Positions 44,391 to 53,310 are shown, counted from the stretch's first letter. The stretch is 64,000 bases of DNA from Actinomadura physcomitrii (GCF_008923205.2 NZ_WBMS02000019.1:62001-126000), one strand, 5' to 3'. Made by a program: numbers and translations. The notes: a model not told the origin generated them from the letters alone.

Positions 44391-44569
44391 CCGGCCGTTC
44401 CCCGGCCCCGGCGGACCCTGGTCCCGGTACACCAGGGAGACACACTGGTCCCCCCGGTGGCCGCCTCCGCGAGGCTGGCCGTGCCGGCGGCCCCGCCGGA
44501 CGCAGCCCGGGAACGCCTGGCCTCCTCGGCCACCGCGCCTCCCCTGATCGCGGAACGGAATGAGGCAGC

Positions 44570-45337
44570 ATGGCCGATCGGCCGCTGGACGGAGCCGTCG
44601 CGCTCGTCACGGGCGCCAGCAGCGGGATAGGCGCCGCGACCGCGCGCCGCCTGGCCCGGGAGGGCGCGGCGGTCGCCCTGGTCGCCCGCCGCGGGCACCG
44701 CCTGGACCGGGTCGCGGGCGACATCGCGGCCGCGGGCGGGCACGCCGTCGCGGTGCGGGCCGACATCACCGAGCCGGAGCGCGCCGAGGACGCGGTGCAG
44801 CAGACGCTCGACCGGCTCGGGCGCCTGGACGTCCTGGTCAACAACGCCGGGATCATGCTGCTCGGCTCGGCGCTGCACACGTCCGTCGAGGAGTGGGACC
44901 GGATGGTCTCGCTCAACGTGGCGGCGCTGCTGCACGTCACGCACGCCGCCGTCCCGCACCTGATCTACGCGGCGTCGACGTCGCCGCGGCAGGTGGCGGA
45001 CCTGGTGAACATCGGCGCGGCGGCCGGGCGGGCCGCCCGGCCGGGCAGCAGCGTCTACGGCCTGACCAAGACGGGCCTGAGCGCGTTCACCGAGTCGCTC
45101 CGCCGGGAGCTGCTCGGTGAACGGGTCCGGGTCGGGCTGGTGGAGCCCGGCGCCGTCGAGACCGAGCTGGTGGACCACCTGAGCGAGACCGTCCGGGACG
45201 CCTCCCGCCGGAGCGCCGCCGGCACCGAGGCGCTGCGGCCCGAGGACGTCGCGGACGCCATCGGCTACATCGTCACGCGGGAGCGGCGGGTCGCCGTCGC
45301 GCGGATGCTGGTCCGCGCCGGCGAGCAGCCCTGGTGA
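44570..45337 (+). CDS. Short-chain dehydrogenase/reductase with altered catalytic serine
   Basis: A 255-residue classical SDR. It has TGASSGIGAATARRLAREGA for cofactor binding (basic residues after strand 2, VARRGHRLDR, suggest NADPH), LVNNAGIMLLG and the catalytic YGLTK. The usual N-I-S-S-V-A-G-R segment reads NIGAAAGR here, so the catalytic Ser 13 residues before the Tyr is Ala. That normally cripples the enzyme. Relatives are small-carbonyl reductases. The previous gene ends 180 bases upstream, with imperfect GGACC/GGTCC repeats between. Confidence 0.85.
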   Translation: MADRPLDGAVALVTGASSGIGAATARRLAREGAAVALVARRGHRLDRVAGDIAAAGGHAVAVRADITEPERAEDAVQQTLDRLGRLDVLVNNAGIMLLGSALHTSVEEWDRMVSLNVAALLHVTHAAVPHLIYAASTSPRQVADLVNIGAAAGRAARPGSSVYGLTKTGLSAFTESLRRELLGERVRVGLVEPGAVETELVDHLSETVRDASRRSAAGTEALRPEDVADAIGYIVTRERRVAVARMLVRAGEQPW

Positions 45338-45338
45338 C

Positions 45339-45509
45339 CGCGCCGCCTTCCTGACCGGCGGCTGGGCGACCCTGATCAACACCTGGGTCGTGGAGGGCGA
45401 GGATCCCCCCGACGTGGAAGGGTTCGCCGACCGGCTGGTGCGGACGGTGTCGGCCGTCATCGGGGCGCTAGGGCCGTCCATCGCAGCCGACAAGGAGCAC
45501 GGCACATGA
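45339..45509 (+). pseudogene. C-terminal remnant of a TetR-family regulator
   Basis: The frame ending at 45509 reads RAAFLTGGWATLINTWVVEG, EDPPDVEGFADRLVRTVSAV and IGALGPSIAADKEHG, the last helices of TetR ligand domains. No start or DNA-binding domain precedes it: the SDR gene ends at 45337. Its stop overlaps the ATG of the next gene (ATGA). Probably left by a deletion between an SDR and its neighbour. Confidence 0.65.
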
Positions 45510-46675
45510 ACCAGGCCTTGCACGCGGAGCCGGGAGCCTTACCCTTCTTCGGGGTCGCCGACGGCCCCGGAGACCGGTCGCTCGCGCTGTACCTGCGGTC
45601 CCGGCTGCCGGATCTGCCGGAGCGGGTTCTGGAGGACGTCTGGCAGGCGATGCCCGAACTCGCCCGGGCTTCGCCGCACTCCTGCGAGCACGACGCCCCG
45701 TGCGCCATCGACCCGAGACTGCGGGCGTTCGTCAGGAACATCGCGGACCCTACGGCGTCCCCCGAAGACCGGGCGAGGATGCACCGCGCCCTGGGACGGA
45801 GCGCCTACCTCCACGGCGTCGGCCCCGTCCTCCTGCAGAGCGCCTACCAGGCCGGCGCACGGTTCGCCCGGCGCCGGCTCAGCGCGGCCGTCCGGCGGTC
45901 CGGCGCGTCCGCCGACCAGCTCTACCGGCTGACCGAGGCGGTCTTCGCCTCCGCCGAAGAGCTCTGCGGCTATGCGCTCGACGCCCACACGGAGCTGTCC
46001 GAAGGCGGCACCGCGGCGCTGCGCGGGAACCGGCGGCGCCTCCTGCAGGCCATCCTCGCCGAGCCCGGGACCCTCGCCCCGAGCGTCCTGGCACGGGCGG
46101 CGAGCGCGGCGCGATGGAGCGTCCCGCGATCGATCGCCTGCGTCGTCCTCGAACCGGACCGCCCGGGCCGGATCGACCGGCTGCGCCGCGCCCTCGAAGG
46201 GACGCGGTTCGCCGTCGGCACCCGGGTCGGGTTGGCCGAGGCGGCGCAGTCGCTGCGCACCGCCGAACACGCCCTGTCCCTTCTCCGCCAGGGGGCCTTC
46301 CCCGGCGCCGGCCACGTCCGCTGCGACGACCACCTCTCCACCCTGCTCCTGCTCAGCGACGAGCACCTGACCCGCCGGCTGATCGAACGCCGCATGGCCG
46401 CCTTGGAGCGGCTCGAGCCCGAACCACGCCGGCGGCTGCTCGAGACCCTGCTGGCCTGGCTGAGCACGGGCTCGCAGGCCCAGGCCGCCGCCCGGCTCCA
46501 CCTGCATCCCCAGACCGTCCGCTACCGCATGCGCCGCCTCGACGAGCTGTTCGGCGACCAGCTCCGCGACCCGGCATGGCGGTTCGAGATGGAACTCGCC
46601 ATCCGCGCCGACCGGCTGCTGCCCCGCCCCACCACGAGCCCGCGCGGAACCGCCCAGCCGTCCGCCGGCGAATGA
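45506..46675 (+). CDS. PucR/CdaR-type helix-turn-helix regulator
   Basis: A 389-residue regulator. A helical N-terminal half (ASPEDRARMHRALGRSAYLH, VGPVLLQSAYQAGARFARRR) is followed by a GGDEF-like degenerate middle and the PucR HTH: LLETLLAWLSTGSQAQAAAR, LHLHPQTVRYRMRRLDELFG. Such proteins control amino-acid, purine or sugar-acid use; no target can be named. The ATG overlaps the stop of a TetR remnant. A DosR-type site begins 10 bases after its stop and belongs to the next gene. Confidence 0.85.
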   Translation: MNQALHAEPGALPFFGVADGPGDRSLALYLRSRLPDLPERVLEDVWQAMPELARASPHSCEHDAPCAIDPRLRAFVRNIADPTASPEDRARMHRALGRSAYLHGVGPVLLQSAYQAGARFARRRLSAAVRRSGASADQLYRLTEAVFASAEELCGYALDAHTELSEGGTAALRGNRRRLLQAILAEPGTLAPSVLARAASAARWSVPRSIACVVLEPDRPGRIDRLRRALEGTRFAVGTRVGLAEAAQSLRTAEHALSLLRQGAFPGAGHVRCDDHLSTLLLLSDEHLTRRLIERRMAALERLEPEPRRRLLETLLAWLSTGSQAQAAARLHLHPQTVRYRMRRLDELFGDQLRDPAWRFEMELAIRADRLLPRPTTSPRGTAQPSAGE

Positions 46676-46684
46676 TCTTCGAGT

Positions 46685-46700
46685 GGGGACCTTGGGCCCT
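46685..46700 (+). promoter_or_regulatory. DosR/DevR-type box upstream of the PPOX gene
   Basis: GGGGACCTTGGGCCCT, 36 bases before the ATG at 46736. It fits the palindrome GGGAC-N4-GTCCC that recurs across 46.7-56 kb and resembles the mycobacterial DosR box. Confidence 0.7.
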
Positions 46701-46735
46701 AACAGGGCTTACGCTCGCTTCGGCAGGTTGGAACC

Positions 46736-47215
46736 ATGCAGCTCGATCGCAGTGGTCTGGAGATCCTCGGCCCCGACGAATGCCGGGATCTGCTTCGGCA
46801 TGCCGAGGTCGGCCGGATCGTGTTCACCCACAATGCCCTGCCGGCGATCCAGCCGGTCAATTACGTCCTGTACGGCGAGGACATCGTGTTCCGGACGTCG
46901 CGCACCTCGCGCCTGGCCACAGCTGCGACCGGGGTCATCGTCGCCTTCGAGATCGACGAGTTCGACGTCGACGCACGGACGGGCTGGTCCGTCGTGGTGG
47001 TCGGGCCGGCGCGCCGGGTCTCCTCGCCCGGCGAGGCCGCCGTGCTGGAGAAGATCGAACTGCGGGCCTGGGCGCCGGGGCAACGGGACCTGTTCGTCAG
47101 GGTCCGTCCTGAGATGCTCTCCGGGCGTCGTATACCCGATGGGCTTGATGTCGCCCTGGGGGACGCAGCCTTGGATCCGGGTCTTCGGTACGGAGGGGAC
47201 AGCGCCGTCGGATGA
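46736..47215 (+). CDS. PPOX-fold flavin-binding protein (dormancy-regulon type)
   Basis: A 159-residue protein of the pyridoxamine 5'-phosphate oxidase-like split-barrel fold: ECRDLLRHAEVGRIVFTHNA, LPAIQPVNYVLYGEDIVFRT and GWSVVVVGPARRV. These small flavoproteins are frequent DosR-regulon members, and a DosR-type box lies directly upstream. After SGRRI the last 25 residues are not family-like, so a 3' frameshift or read-through is possible. Cofactor is likely FMN, F420 or haem; not decided. Confidence 0.8.
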   Translation: MQLDRSGLEILGPDECRDLLRHAEVGRIVFTHNALPAIQPVNYVLYGEDIVFRTSRTSRLATAATGVIVAFEIDEFDVDARTGWSVVVVGPARRVSSPGEAAVLEKIELRAWAPGQRDLFVRVRPEMLSGRRIPDGLDVALGDAALDPGLRYGGDSAVG

Positions 47216-47230
47216 CCCGGCGTCCATGCA

Positions 47231-47246
47231 CGGGACCAACGTCCCT
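47231..47246 (+). promoter_or_regulatory. Orphan DosR/DevR-type box
   Basis: CGGGACCAACGTCCCT, an intact palindrome, but the next 200 bases contain no gene on either strand and beyond them lie only nar and PPOX remnants. It probably controlled a gene since deleted. Confidence 0.6.
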
Positions 47247-47447
47247 ATTTACGGTCGGCTCGATCCAGCAGTGTGGTCTCGACGCGAATCGATCACGGTT
47301 CGCGGGCTGACGGTGAGGCACCGCGGTGCACGGCACCGAGCGATCGAGGTGGGTGGACGCAATGGGCGGCTCGCGTACGGGGACTGTCCGGCCACGCGAT
47401 GTCTGGTTCGCCAGATTGCTCAGAGATGGTCGTCCGCCGCACGACGG

Positions 47448-47645
47448 TCACGGTGAAGAGCGCGGCGGCCCCCGCGACCACGGCCCGCCGACCGGGCGCA
47501 GCACCACCGCCAGCAGCACGAAGCCCGCCATCCGGTTCGCCGCGTCCACCTGCGTCAGCCCGTACTCGGTCTTGAGGTAGGTGGGCAAATAGACCGAGAA
47601 CGCCACGTACCCGCCGAACGCCACCGCGCCTGTCCCGTACTTCAC
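47448..47645 (-). pseudogene. narK: NarK-type nitrate/nitrite transporter remnant
   Basis: Reads FGGYVAFSVYLPTYLKTEYG, then LTQVDAANRMAGFVLLAVVL and RPVGG, the middle of NarK. The frame then breaks; another frame continues with RRAVVAGAAALFTVTVV, possibly the next helix. Both ends of the gene are missing; at 47640 it meets a narG fragment on the other strand. Confidence 0.75.
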
Positions 47646-48021
47646 CGGCTACGTCAAGCGCTACAGCGATCTGCCGTTCCTGGTGCGGCGGGAGGAACGG
47701 GACGGCCGCCACGTCCCGGGCAAGTTCCTCACCGCGGCCGACCTGCCGGGCGCGGAGGCCGTATCCGAGCACGCCGCGTTCAAGACGGTGATTCTGGACG
47801 CCGCCACCGGGCATCCGCTGGTCCCGAACGGCTCGCTGGGATTCCGGTACGGCGAGGCCGGCGTGGGCAGGTGGAACCTGGACCTCGGCGGCGCCGACCC
47901 GCTGCTGTCGGTCGCGGGCGGCGAGGCGGTCGAGGTCGAGCTGGCCCGGTTCGACGGCGTCGACGGCGCGCCGGGCACGCTCCGCCGGGGTGTGCCGGTC
48001 CGCACCGTCGGCGGGCGGGTC
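47640..48021 (+). pseudogene. narG: Internal fragment of nitrate reductase alpha subunit
   Basis: Continuous reading GYVKRYSDLPFLVRREERDG, HVPGKFLTAADLPG, EHAAFKTVILDAATGHPLVP, NGSLGFRYGEAGVGRWNLDL and LRRGVPVRTVGGRV corresponds to an internal stretch of NarG. Both the iron-sulfur/molybdopterin N-terminus and the rest are missing. It joins at 48021 onto a PPOX fragment of opposite strand. Confidence 0.8.
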
Positions 48022-48236
48022 AGCCGGTTGCGGGCGCGGACCGCCTCGGACAGGTGGCCGCCGGCCGCGGTGAGGAACGTGACCCCGGGGCCGTCGACGA
48101 CGAAGTTCACCGGGACGAGCACGGCGCGTCCGGCGCAGCCCGCCCACGCCACGCGGCCGATGACCGCGTGCGTCAGCCGCCACAGGCAGGCGGTGCGGTC
48201 GAGCGGGCGGAGCCCCCGGGACTCATCGGCGATCAT
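48022..48236 (-). pseudogene. N-terminal fragment of a second PPOX-family gene
   Basis: From the ATG at 48236 it reads MIADESRGLRPLDRTACLWR, LTHAVIGRVAWAGCAGRAVL and VPVNFVVDGPGVTFLTAAGG, then HLSEAVRARNRL, the first half of a PPOX-like protein. After that the sequence is the complement of the narG fragment. The start is 24 bases upstream (in coding sense, before) of the flavohaemoglobin stop region. Confidence 0.7.
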
Positions 48237-48258
48237 TGTCCGGTCTCGTCTCGCCTCG

Positions 48259-49467
48259 TCAGTCGTGCTGCTGCCACAGGTCGGGTCCGAAGACCTCGTA
48301 GTGGATGCGCTCGTCGCTCACGCCGGCCTTCAGGAGGCCGTGGCGGACGTCGCGCATGAACGGGATGGGACCGCACAGGTAGGCGCGCGCCTTGGCGGGA
48401 ATGCGCACCGGCAGGGCGCCGAAGTCGATGCGTCCGGCCATGACCTCATCGCCGCTCGGGCCGTCGGGCTGCTCGTACCAGGTGAAGGCGTCCAGCTCGG
48501 TCATCCGGTGCGCCGCCCGGGACGTCTGAACGCGCAACGCGTGCGTGGCGGGGGAGCGGTCGGCGTGCAGGGCGATGACCCGGCGGCCAGGGTGCGTCGC
48601 GGCGAGATGGTCCAGCATCGCGGCGATGGGGGTGATCCCGATTCCGCCGCTGACCAGGACCAGAGGGTCGGGGCCGTCGTCCAGGACGACGTCGCCGAAA
48701 GGCGTCCCGACCAGCAGGTCGTCCCCGACCTTCAGGTTCCGGTGCAGGTGGGTCGACACCGCGCCGTCGGGGGTTCCGCCGCCGCCGCGTACGCGCCGGA
48801 CGGTGATCTGCATCGAGACGCCGTCCGCCGCGCGCGACAGGGTGTACTGGCGCGGCTGCCGCAGCCCGCCGGGCAGGTCGACCGCCACCGACACGTACTG
48901 GCCCGGCCGGTGGCAGACGACCTGCCCGCCGTCCGCGGGCCGCAGGACGAACGACACGACGTCCTCGGCCTCGTCGCGGCGCTCGGCCACCCGCCAGGGC
49001 CGGTACTCCGCCGCGGGACCGCAGCCGGCCTCCTGGTACAGCCGGGCCTCCTCGGCGACCAGGAGCGTCGCGAACAGCCAGTAGACCTCCGACCAGGCGG
49101 CGCGCACCTCGGGCGTGACCGCGTCGCCGAGCACCTCGGCGACGGCGTCCAGGAGGTGGCGGCCGACGATCGTGTACTGCTCGGGCCGCACACCGAGGGA
49201 CGCGTGCTTGTGCGCGATCCGCGACAGCAGCCGTTGCGGCGCCGCGGCGGTCTCCAGCCCGCACAGCTGCCGGGCGAAGGCGACGACCGAGCCCGCCAGG
49301 GCCTGGCGCTGCTCGCCGTTGGCCTGGTTGCCCTGGTTGAACAGGTTCCGCAGTTCGGGATGCGCGGCGAACATCGACGGGTAGAACCGGCCGGTGATCT
49401 CGGCGCCGTGCGCCGCGACGGCGGGCAGGGTCGACTGGACGAAGCCGGCGTGTTCGGGGGAGAGCAC
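48259..49467 (-). CDS. hmp: Flavohaemoglobin (nitric oxide dioxygenase)
   Basis: A 402-residue protein with all three Hmp modules. The globin domain has FYPSMFAAHPELRNLFNQGN and the proximal-His region ARIAHKHASLGV-like SRIAHKHASLGVRPEQY; the FAD domain has RPGQYVSVAVDLP and RQYTLSRA; the NAD domain has LVSGGIGITPIAAMLDHL and AYLCGPIPFMRDV. It converts NO to nitrate with O2 and NADH. The start is the GTG at 49467, with AAGGA about a dozen bases before. Two DosR-type boxes lie between it and the divergent gene at 49737. Confidence 0.92.
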   Translation of the reverse strand: MLSPEHAGFVQSTLPAVAAHGAEITGRFYPSMFAAHPELRNLFNQGNQANGEQRQALAGSVVAFARQLCGLETAAAPQRLLSRIAHKHASLGVRPEQYTIVGRHLLDAVAEVLGDAVTPEVRAAWSEVYWLFATLLVAEEARLYQEAGCGPAAEYRPWRVAERRDEAEDVVSFVLRPADGGQVVCHRPGQYVSVAVDLPGGLRQPRQYTLSRAADGVSMQITVRRVRGGGGTPDGAVSTHLHRNLKVGDDLLVGTPFGDVVLDDGPDPLVLVSGGIGITPIAAMLDHLAATHPGRRVIALHADRSPATHALRVQTSRAAHRMTELDAFTWYEQPDGPSGDEVMAGRIDFGALPVRIPAKARAYLCGPIPFMRDVRHGLLKAGVSDERIHYEVFGPDLWQQHD

Positions 49468-49541
49468 TGTGCTGCGTTCCTTCGTTGGCTGGTGTCGATC
49501 GGGGGCTCCTCCACGATGGCCCCGCTGATCACAACCGCCCC

Positions 49542-49613
49542 AGGGACCTTGGTCCCCCGGCCGTGGGGCCTTTGGTCCGGATGACCCTGGGTGACGCACG
49601 GGACCTTCGTCCC
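49542..49613. promoter_or_regulatory. Paired DosR/DevR-type boxes in the hmp divergent promoter
   Basis: AGGGACCTTGGTCCCC at 49542-49557 and GGGACCTTCGTCCC at 49600-49613 (the most perfect copy in the window). A weaker copy, GGGGCCTTTGGTCC, lies at 49565-49578, and a half-site GGGACC at 49621. They sit between hmp (minus) and a small helical gene (plus) and can serve both. Confidence 0.75.
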
Positions 49614-49736
49614 GGCGACCGGGACCTCCCTCCCTACCGAGGCCCGCCGCTGGCGCGGACCGTGGAAGTGCGCGACGCCGCCCCTCACGGGTTATCGCCG
49701 GGGATGACCGGCACATCGCCACGGACGGAGAAGAAC

Positions 49737-50150
49737 ATGAGCGCCACCGCCACGGATGCGGACACCCTTGAGGACGTCCTGCGAGAACGTCATCGCCGCT
49801 GCCGGCCCGCGTTAGGCAGGCTGAAGCTGCTGGCGAGCAACGGCAGGGGCACCGGGAGGGACGTCCGGGCCGCCACCGCCGAGGTGCTGGCCGAGTTGGA
49901 CGCAGCCGAGGCGGTTCTGCTCGACGCGCTCTCCGGAAGCGTGCGGCGCGAAGCCTTCGCGCACTTCCTGGGCTGCCGCGTCAACCGCCTGAGGATCGTC
50001 GCCGAGCACGCCGCCGCGACCGCGGACGCCGGTGACCTCCCCGTCATGCGCCGCCTGCTGTACCAGTTCCACGCTCTGGCCGAGGCGATGTGGAAGGTCC
50101 AACTCGGATTGCAGATCCGCAACCCGAGCTCCATCGCCGGCAGGACGTAA
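49737..50150 (+). CDS. Helical protein of unknown function in the dormancy cluster
   Basis: 137 residues, predicted all-alpha: EDVLRERHRRCRPALGRLKL, VRAATAEVLAELDAAEAVLL, CRVNRLRIVAEHAAATADAG and MRRLLYQFHALAEAMWKVQL. Not recognised as hemerythrin or ferritin, as the His/Glu spacing does not fit either. GGAG lies seven bases before the ATG at 49737. It shares the promoter region with hmp, including strong DosR-type boxes, so it is probably induced with it. Confidence 0.65.
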   Translation: MSATATDADTLEDVLRERHRRCRPALGRLKLLASNGRGTGRDVRAATAEVLAELDAAEAVLLDALSGSVRREAFAHFLGCRVNRLRIVAEHAAATADAGDLPVMRRLLYQFHALAEAMWKVQLGLQIRNPSSIAGRT

Positions 50151-50260
50151 GGCTTTTCCTCCGGACGTTGGGCGCTGCCGGGCCTGTACCGACGGCCGGA
50201 TCCTGGGTCACGGGAGCCGCGGCCGTCGCCTCGGGCGGCCACGGCTCCTGCACCGCTCAT

Positions 50261-50596
50261 TCAGCGAGCGCCCGGACGAGCGGCCACCCCGTGCCACACC
50301 GCGTCGGCGCCGCTCTGCCCGATCCGGACCACCTGGACGCCGGACGCGGCGGCTCCGCCGACCGCCAGGTGCGAGGCGGTCTGCGCCGCCTCGGTCCTCA
50401 CGCCGGACTGGTAGGTCGCCGAGACGATGCCCGCGCATGGCGGCGGGGCGATCGTTGCGAACGACACCGCCGCCGCCGGTCCGGCGGCCCATTGCCGCCG
50501 GTCCGCCGCGCGTCGCAGGTCGTTGCGGTCGAAGCCGAGCCGGCGCCGGAGTCGCTGCAGTTCGTCCAGGACTTGACGTGGGTGAACGCTGGACAT
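50261..50596 (-). CDS. Small protein of unknown function
   Basis: A 111-residue ORF preceded by a very good ribosome site (AGGAGG, six bases before the ATG at 50596). The start MSSVHPRQVLDELQRLRRRL GF is helical, followed by an Ala/Gly/Val-rich central part (VSFATIAPPPCAGIVSATYQ). No family was recognised. It lies downstream of the GH65 gene on the same strand, about 100 bases past its stop. Confidence 0.5.
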   Translation of the reverse strand: MSSVHPRQVLDELQRLRRRLGFDRNDLRRAADRRQWAAGPAAAVSFATIAPPPCAGIVSATYQSGVRTEAAQTASHLAVGGAAASGVQVVRIGQSGADAVWHGVAARPGAR

Positions 50597-50696
50597 GGCC
50601 GCCTCCTGGGATCGCCTCTGCGCCGAACGTAACCGCGGACGGGTGAGTGCCTGCAGGTGCGGACGTCCTGTGCCGGCGGGACGAACGACCTGGCGT

Positions 50697-53114
50697 TCAA
50701 TCTCCGGTGGTGGGCGTCCTGCCGTGGTGGAGCGGGGTCTCCCAGGAGTCCCCGGGGCGGATGAAGACGTCTTGGTCGCTGAAGGCGATCCGGACGGGCA
50801 GCGCGGCGCCGGGACGGAGCGTCACTCTGAGCCGGTCCTGTCGGCAGGTGAGGTCGATTCCCCAGTGGCCGCGGTACCGCAGTCCCAGGCGCAGCTCGCC
50901 GATCGCTGCGGGCAGGCGCGGGTTCAGGTGGAGGGTGCCGCCCTGGGTGGTCATTCCGGCGTAGCAGCGCTGGACGAGGTCGACGGTGCCGGCCATGGCG
51001 CCGAGGTGGACGCCTTCGGCGGTGGTCCCGTGCTGGGCGTCCTCCAGGTCGCTGCCGAGGGCCTCCCGGAAGACGCGCCAGGCTTCCTCCCCGTCGGTGC
51101 TGGCCAGTATCCACGCGTGGACCAGGGAGCTGAGGGTCGAGCCGTGGCAGGTCCGCGGCAGGTAGTAGGCGGTCGTCCGCGCGATCAGGTCGGGCCCGTG
51201 CTCATAGCCGAGGTCTTGCAGGATCTCGTCGAGTTCCCGCGGCGTCAGGACGTAGAGGAGCATCAGCACGTCGGCCTGCTTGGAGGCCTTGTAGCGGTTG
51301 GTCGAGTCGCCCTCGGCCTCCAGGATCCGGTCGAGCCTGCGGATGTCGCCGTAGCGCTCGCGGTAGCCGGGCCAGTCGAGCTCTTCGAGGTCGCCGTAGC
51401 CTTCGAACTGGCTGATCACGCCGTCGTGGAACGGGACGTACAGCCGCCGGCGGACGTCCTCGAACCGGGTGATCTCCTCGCGGGTCAGTCCGAGCCGCTC
51501 GCGCAGCTCGGTGCGCCGGTCCTCGGGGAGGAGCGCGAGCGCGTCCAGTGCCCGGTGCAGGACCCAGGCGGTGAGGATGTTGGTGTAGGCGTTGTCGTCG
51601 AGGCCCGCTTCGTCCCGGCCGGGGTAGGCGTCGTGGTACTCGTCGGGGCCCATCACGCCGCGGATCCGGTACCGGTCGGTGGAGCGGTCGTAGCCGGCCA
51701 GATCGGCGAAGTACCGGGCGATCTCCCAGATGACCTCGGCGCCGTACTCGGCGAGGAACTCCAGGTCGCCGGTCGCCTCGTAGAACCGCCAGACATTGTG
51801 CGCGATCGTCAGCCCGACGTGCCGCTGCAGATGGGAGTGGTCGGGCAGCCAGCGGCCCGAGCGGGGGTTGAGGTGCACGCGCTGGGTCTCTTCGCGGCCG
51901 TCGGCCGCGCCCTGCCACGGGTACATGGCGCCGCGGCGGCCCGCCACGGCGGCCGCGCGCCGCGCAGCGGGCAGGCGCCTGTGCCGGTACATCAGCAGGG
52001 CCTTGGCGATCTCGGGGAACCGCATGGTCAGGAAGGGCAGGATGAACAGCTCGTCCCAGAAGACGTGGCCGCGGTAGCCCTCGCCGTGCAGCCCGCGGGC
52101 GGGCACGCCGGCGTCCAGTTCCACGCTGTGCGGCGACACGGTCTGCAGCACGTGGAAGACGTGCAGGTTGAGGACGCGCTGCACGTCGTCGTGGTCGAGT
52201 TCGAACTGAGCGCGCCGCCACAGGTGCGCCCAGGCGAGTTCATGCCGCTCCAGCAGGCCTTTGAAACCGTCCGCGCGCCGGGCGGCGGCGAGCGCCGCCC
52301 GGCCGTGCTCCTCGATCGCCCGGTCGCGGGAGGTGAAGACGGCCGCCACCTTCTCGATCGTGACCGCCGCGCCCTCGCGGACCTCGATGCGCAGATCCTG
52401 CGCGGCCCATCCCGGCTCGGCGTGCCGCGACCGTTCGGCGGGCTCGGACGAGCGGGTGCGTGCCGCCACGGCGATGCCGATCCCCGATGAGACCGTGGTC
52501 GTCCTCACGCACGACAGCTCGGGGTCGTCGGGTTCGTCCGGCTTCTCGCGGGACAGGTGCTCGGCCGGCAGGTTCCGGTAGCGGTCCACGCCGGTGTTGG
52601 CGACCCGGCCGTCCAGCGCCGACCGGACCTCCAGGACGCCGGTCCAGTCCTCCGGCACGATGGTGGTCTGCAGGGCGGCCAGGTGCGGGTCGTCCATGGA
52701 CACGATCCGGCGCTGGGCGAGGCGGAACGTCCGGCCCGCCGCGTCACGGCAGCGCAGGAGCCGGGTGAGGACGCCGCGGCGCAGGTCCAGTTCCTGCCCG
52801 TACGTCAGGAGCCGTCCCTCCTCGGACGCGCGGTCGAGGTCGAACCAGTCGCCTCCGGCGGCGCGGAACGTCAGCGGCAGCCAGTTCGGGACGTTCACGA
52901 GATCGGCGTTGTCGGCGACCTGCCCGCCGATCCGTGCGGTCAACCGGTCGTAGCATCCGGCGACGTAGGTCCCGGGGTAATTTGGGCCGCCGGCCGACGA
53001 CTCCGGCGTGGCACCGCGCGTGGCGAAATACCCGTTGCCCAGCGTGCACAGCGCTTCACGCAGCCGCTCCGCGGCCGGGTCATAGCCGTCATAGGCGAGG
53101 ATCCACCGGTTCAT
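50697..53114 (-). CDS. Glycoside hydrolase family 65 protein (disaccharide phosphorylase type)
   Basis: An 805-residue GH65 enzyme, most like maltose, trehalose or kojibiose phosphorylases that split a disaccharide with phosphate to give a sugar 1-phosphate. The N-terminal beta-sandwich begins WILAYDGYDPAAERLREALC; the (alpha/alpha)6 barrel has GHVFWDELFILPFLTMRFPE and GVMGPDEYHDAYPGRDEAGL with the general-acid Glu, and the phosphate-loop-like region LPRTCHGSTLSSLVHAWIL. GGGGAGG precedes the ATG at 53114. It is divergent from a universal stress gene and shares one DosR-type box with it. Confidence 0.9.
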   Translation of the reverse strand: MNRWILAYDGYDPAAERLREALCTLGNGYFATRGATPESSAGGPNYPGTYVAGCYDRLTARIGGQVADNADLVNVPNWLPLTFRAAGGDWFDLDRASEEGRLLTYGQELDLRRGVLTRLLRCRDAAGRTFRLAQRRIVSMDDPHLAALQTTIVPEDWTGVLEVRSALDGRVANTGVDRYRNLPAEHLSREKPDEPDDPELSCVRTTTVSSGIGIAVAARTRSSEPAERSRHAEPGWAAQDLRIEVREGAAVTIEKVAAVFTSRDRAIEEHGRAALAAARRADGFKGLLERHELAWAHLWRRAQFELDHDDVQRVLNLHVFHVLQTVSPHSVELDAGVPARGLHGEGYRGHVFWDELFILPFLTMRFPEIAKALLMYRHRRLPAARRAAAVAGRRGAMYPWQGAADGREETQRVHLNPRSGRWLPDHSHLQRHVGLTIAHNVWRFYEATGDLEFLAEYGAEVIWEIARYFADLAGYDRSTDRYRIRGVMGPDEYHDAYPGRDEAGLDDNAYTNILTAWVLHRALDALALLPEDRRTELRERLGLTREEITRFEDVRRRLYVPFHDGVISQFEGYGDLEELDWPGYRERYGDIRRLDRILEAEGDSTNRYKASKQADVLMLLYVLTPRELDEILQDLGYEHGPDLIARTTAYYLPRTCHGSTLSSLVHAWILASTDGEEAWRVFREALGSDLEDAQHGTTAEGVHLGAMAGTVDLVQRCYAGMTTQGGTLHLNPRLPAAIGELRLGLRYRGHWGIDLTCRQDRLRVTLRPGAALPVRIAFSDQDVFIRPGDSWETPLHHGRTPTTGD

Positions 53115-53219
53115 GGCCTCCCCTTGCCCGTCAGTGTGCAGCCGTCCGGTGAGGGTGCCCCCTTTCCGGACCATCTCACCGGCGGCCCCGAGCGCTCAGT
53201 GCCGGAAGGGCCGGCGGTC

Positions 53220-53235
53220 CAGGGACCTTCGGCCC
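53220..53235. promoter_or_regulatory. DosR/DevR-type box between the GH65 and universal stress genes
   Basis: AGGGACCTTCGGCCC ending at 53235, about 76 bases before the stress-protein ATG and 107 bases before the GH65 ATG on the other strand. Same core as the copies upstream of the PPOX gene and of the nitroreductase relic. Confidence 0.65.
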
Positions 53236-53310
53236 GTTCGGACGAGGCGATGCGAACCCAGACTGAGTAGTCGAGGAGTACTGCCGCCTGACTGGGGAGA
53301 AGTGTTGAGG

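Noticed and set aside
39558..44432. A 1,600-codon open frame on the minus strand over the hydrolases and LuxR gene
   Set aside because: It is a shadow of several plus-strand genes with clear motifs and good starts.
44412..44460. GGACCCTGGTCCC and nearby AGGGAG/TGGTCCCC resembling DosR boxes
   Set aside because: The core spacing differs from the clear copies, and the segment also forms a simple CCTGGT/ACCAGG hairpin at the end of the LuxR gene.
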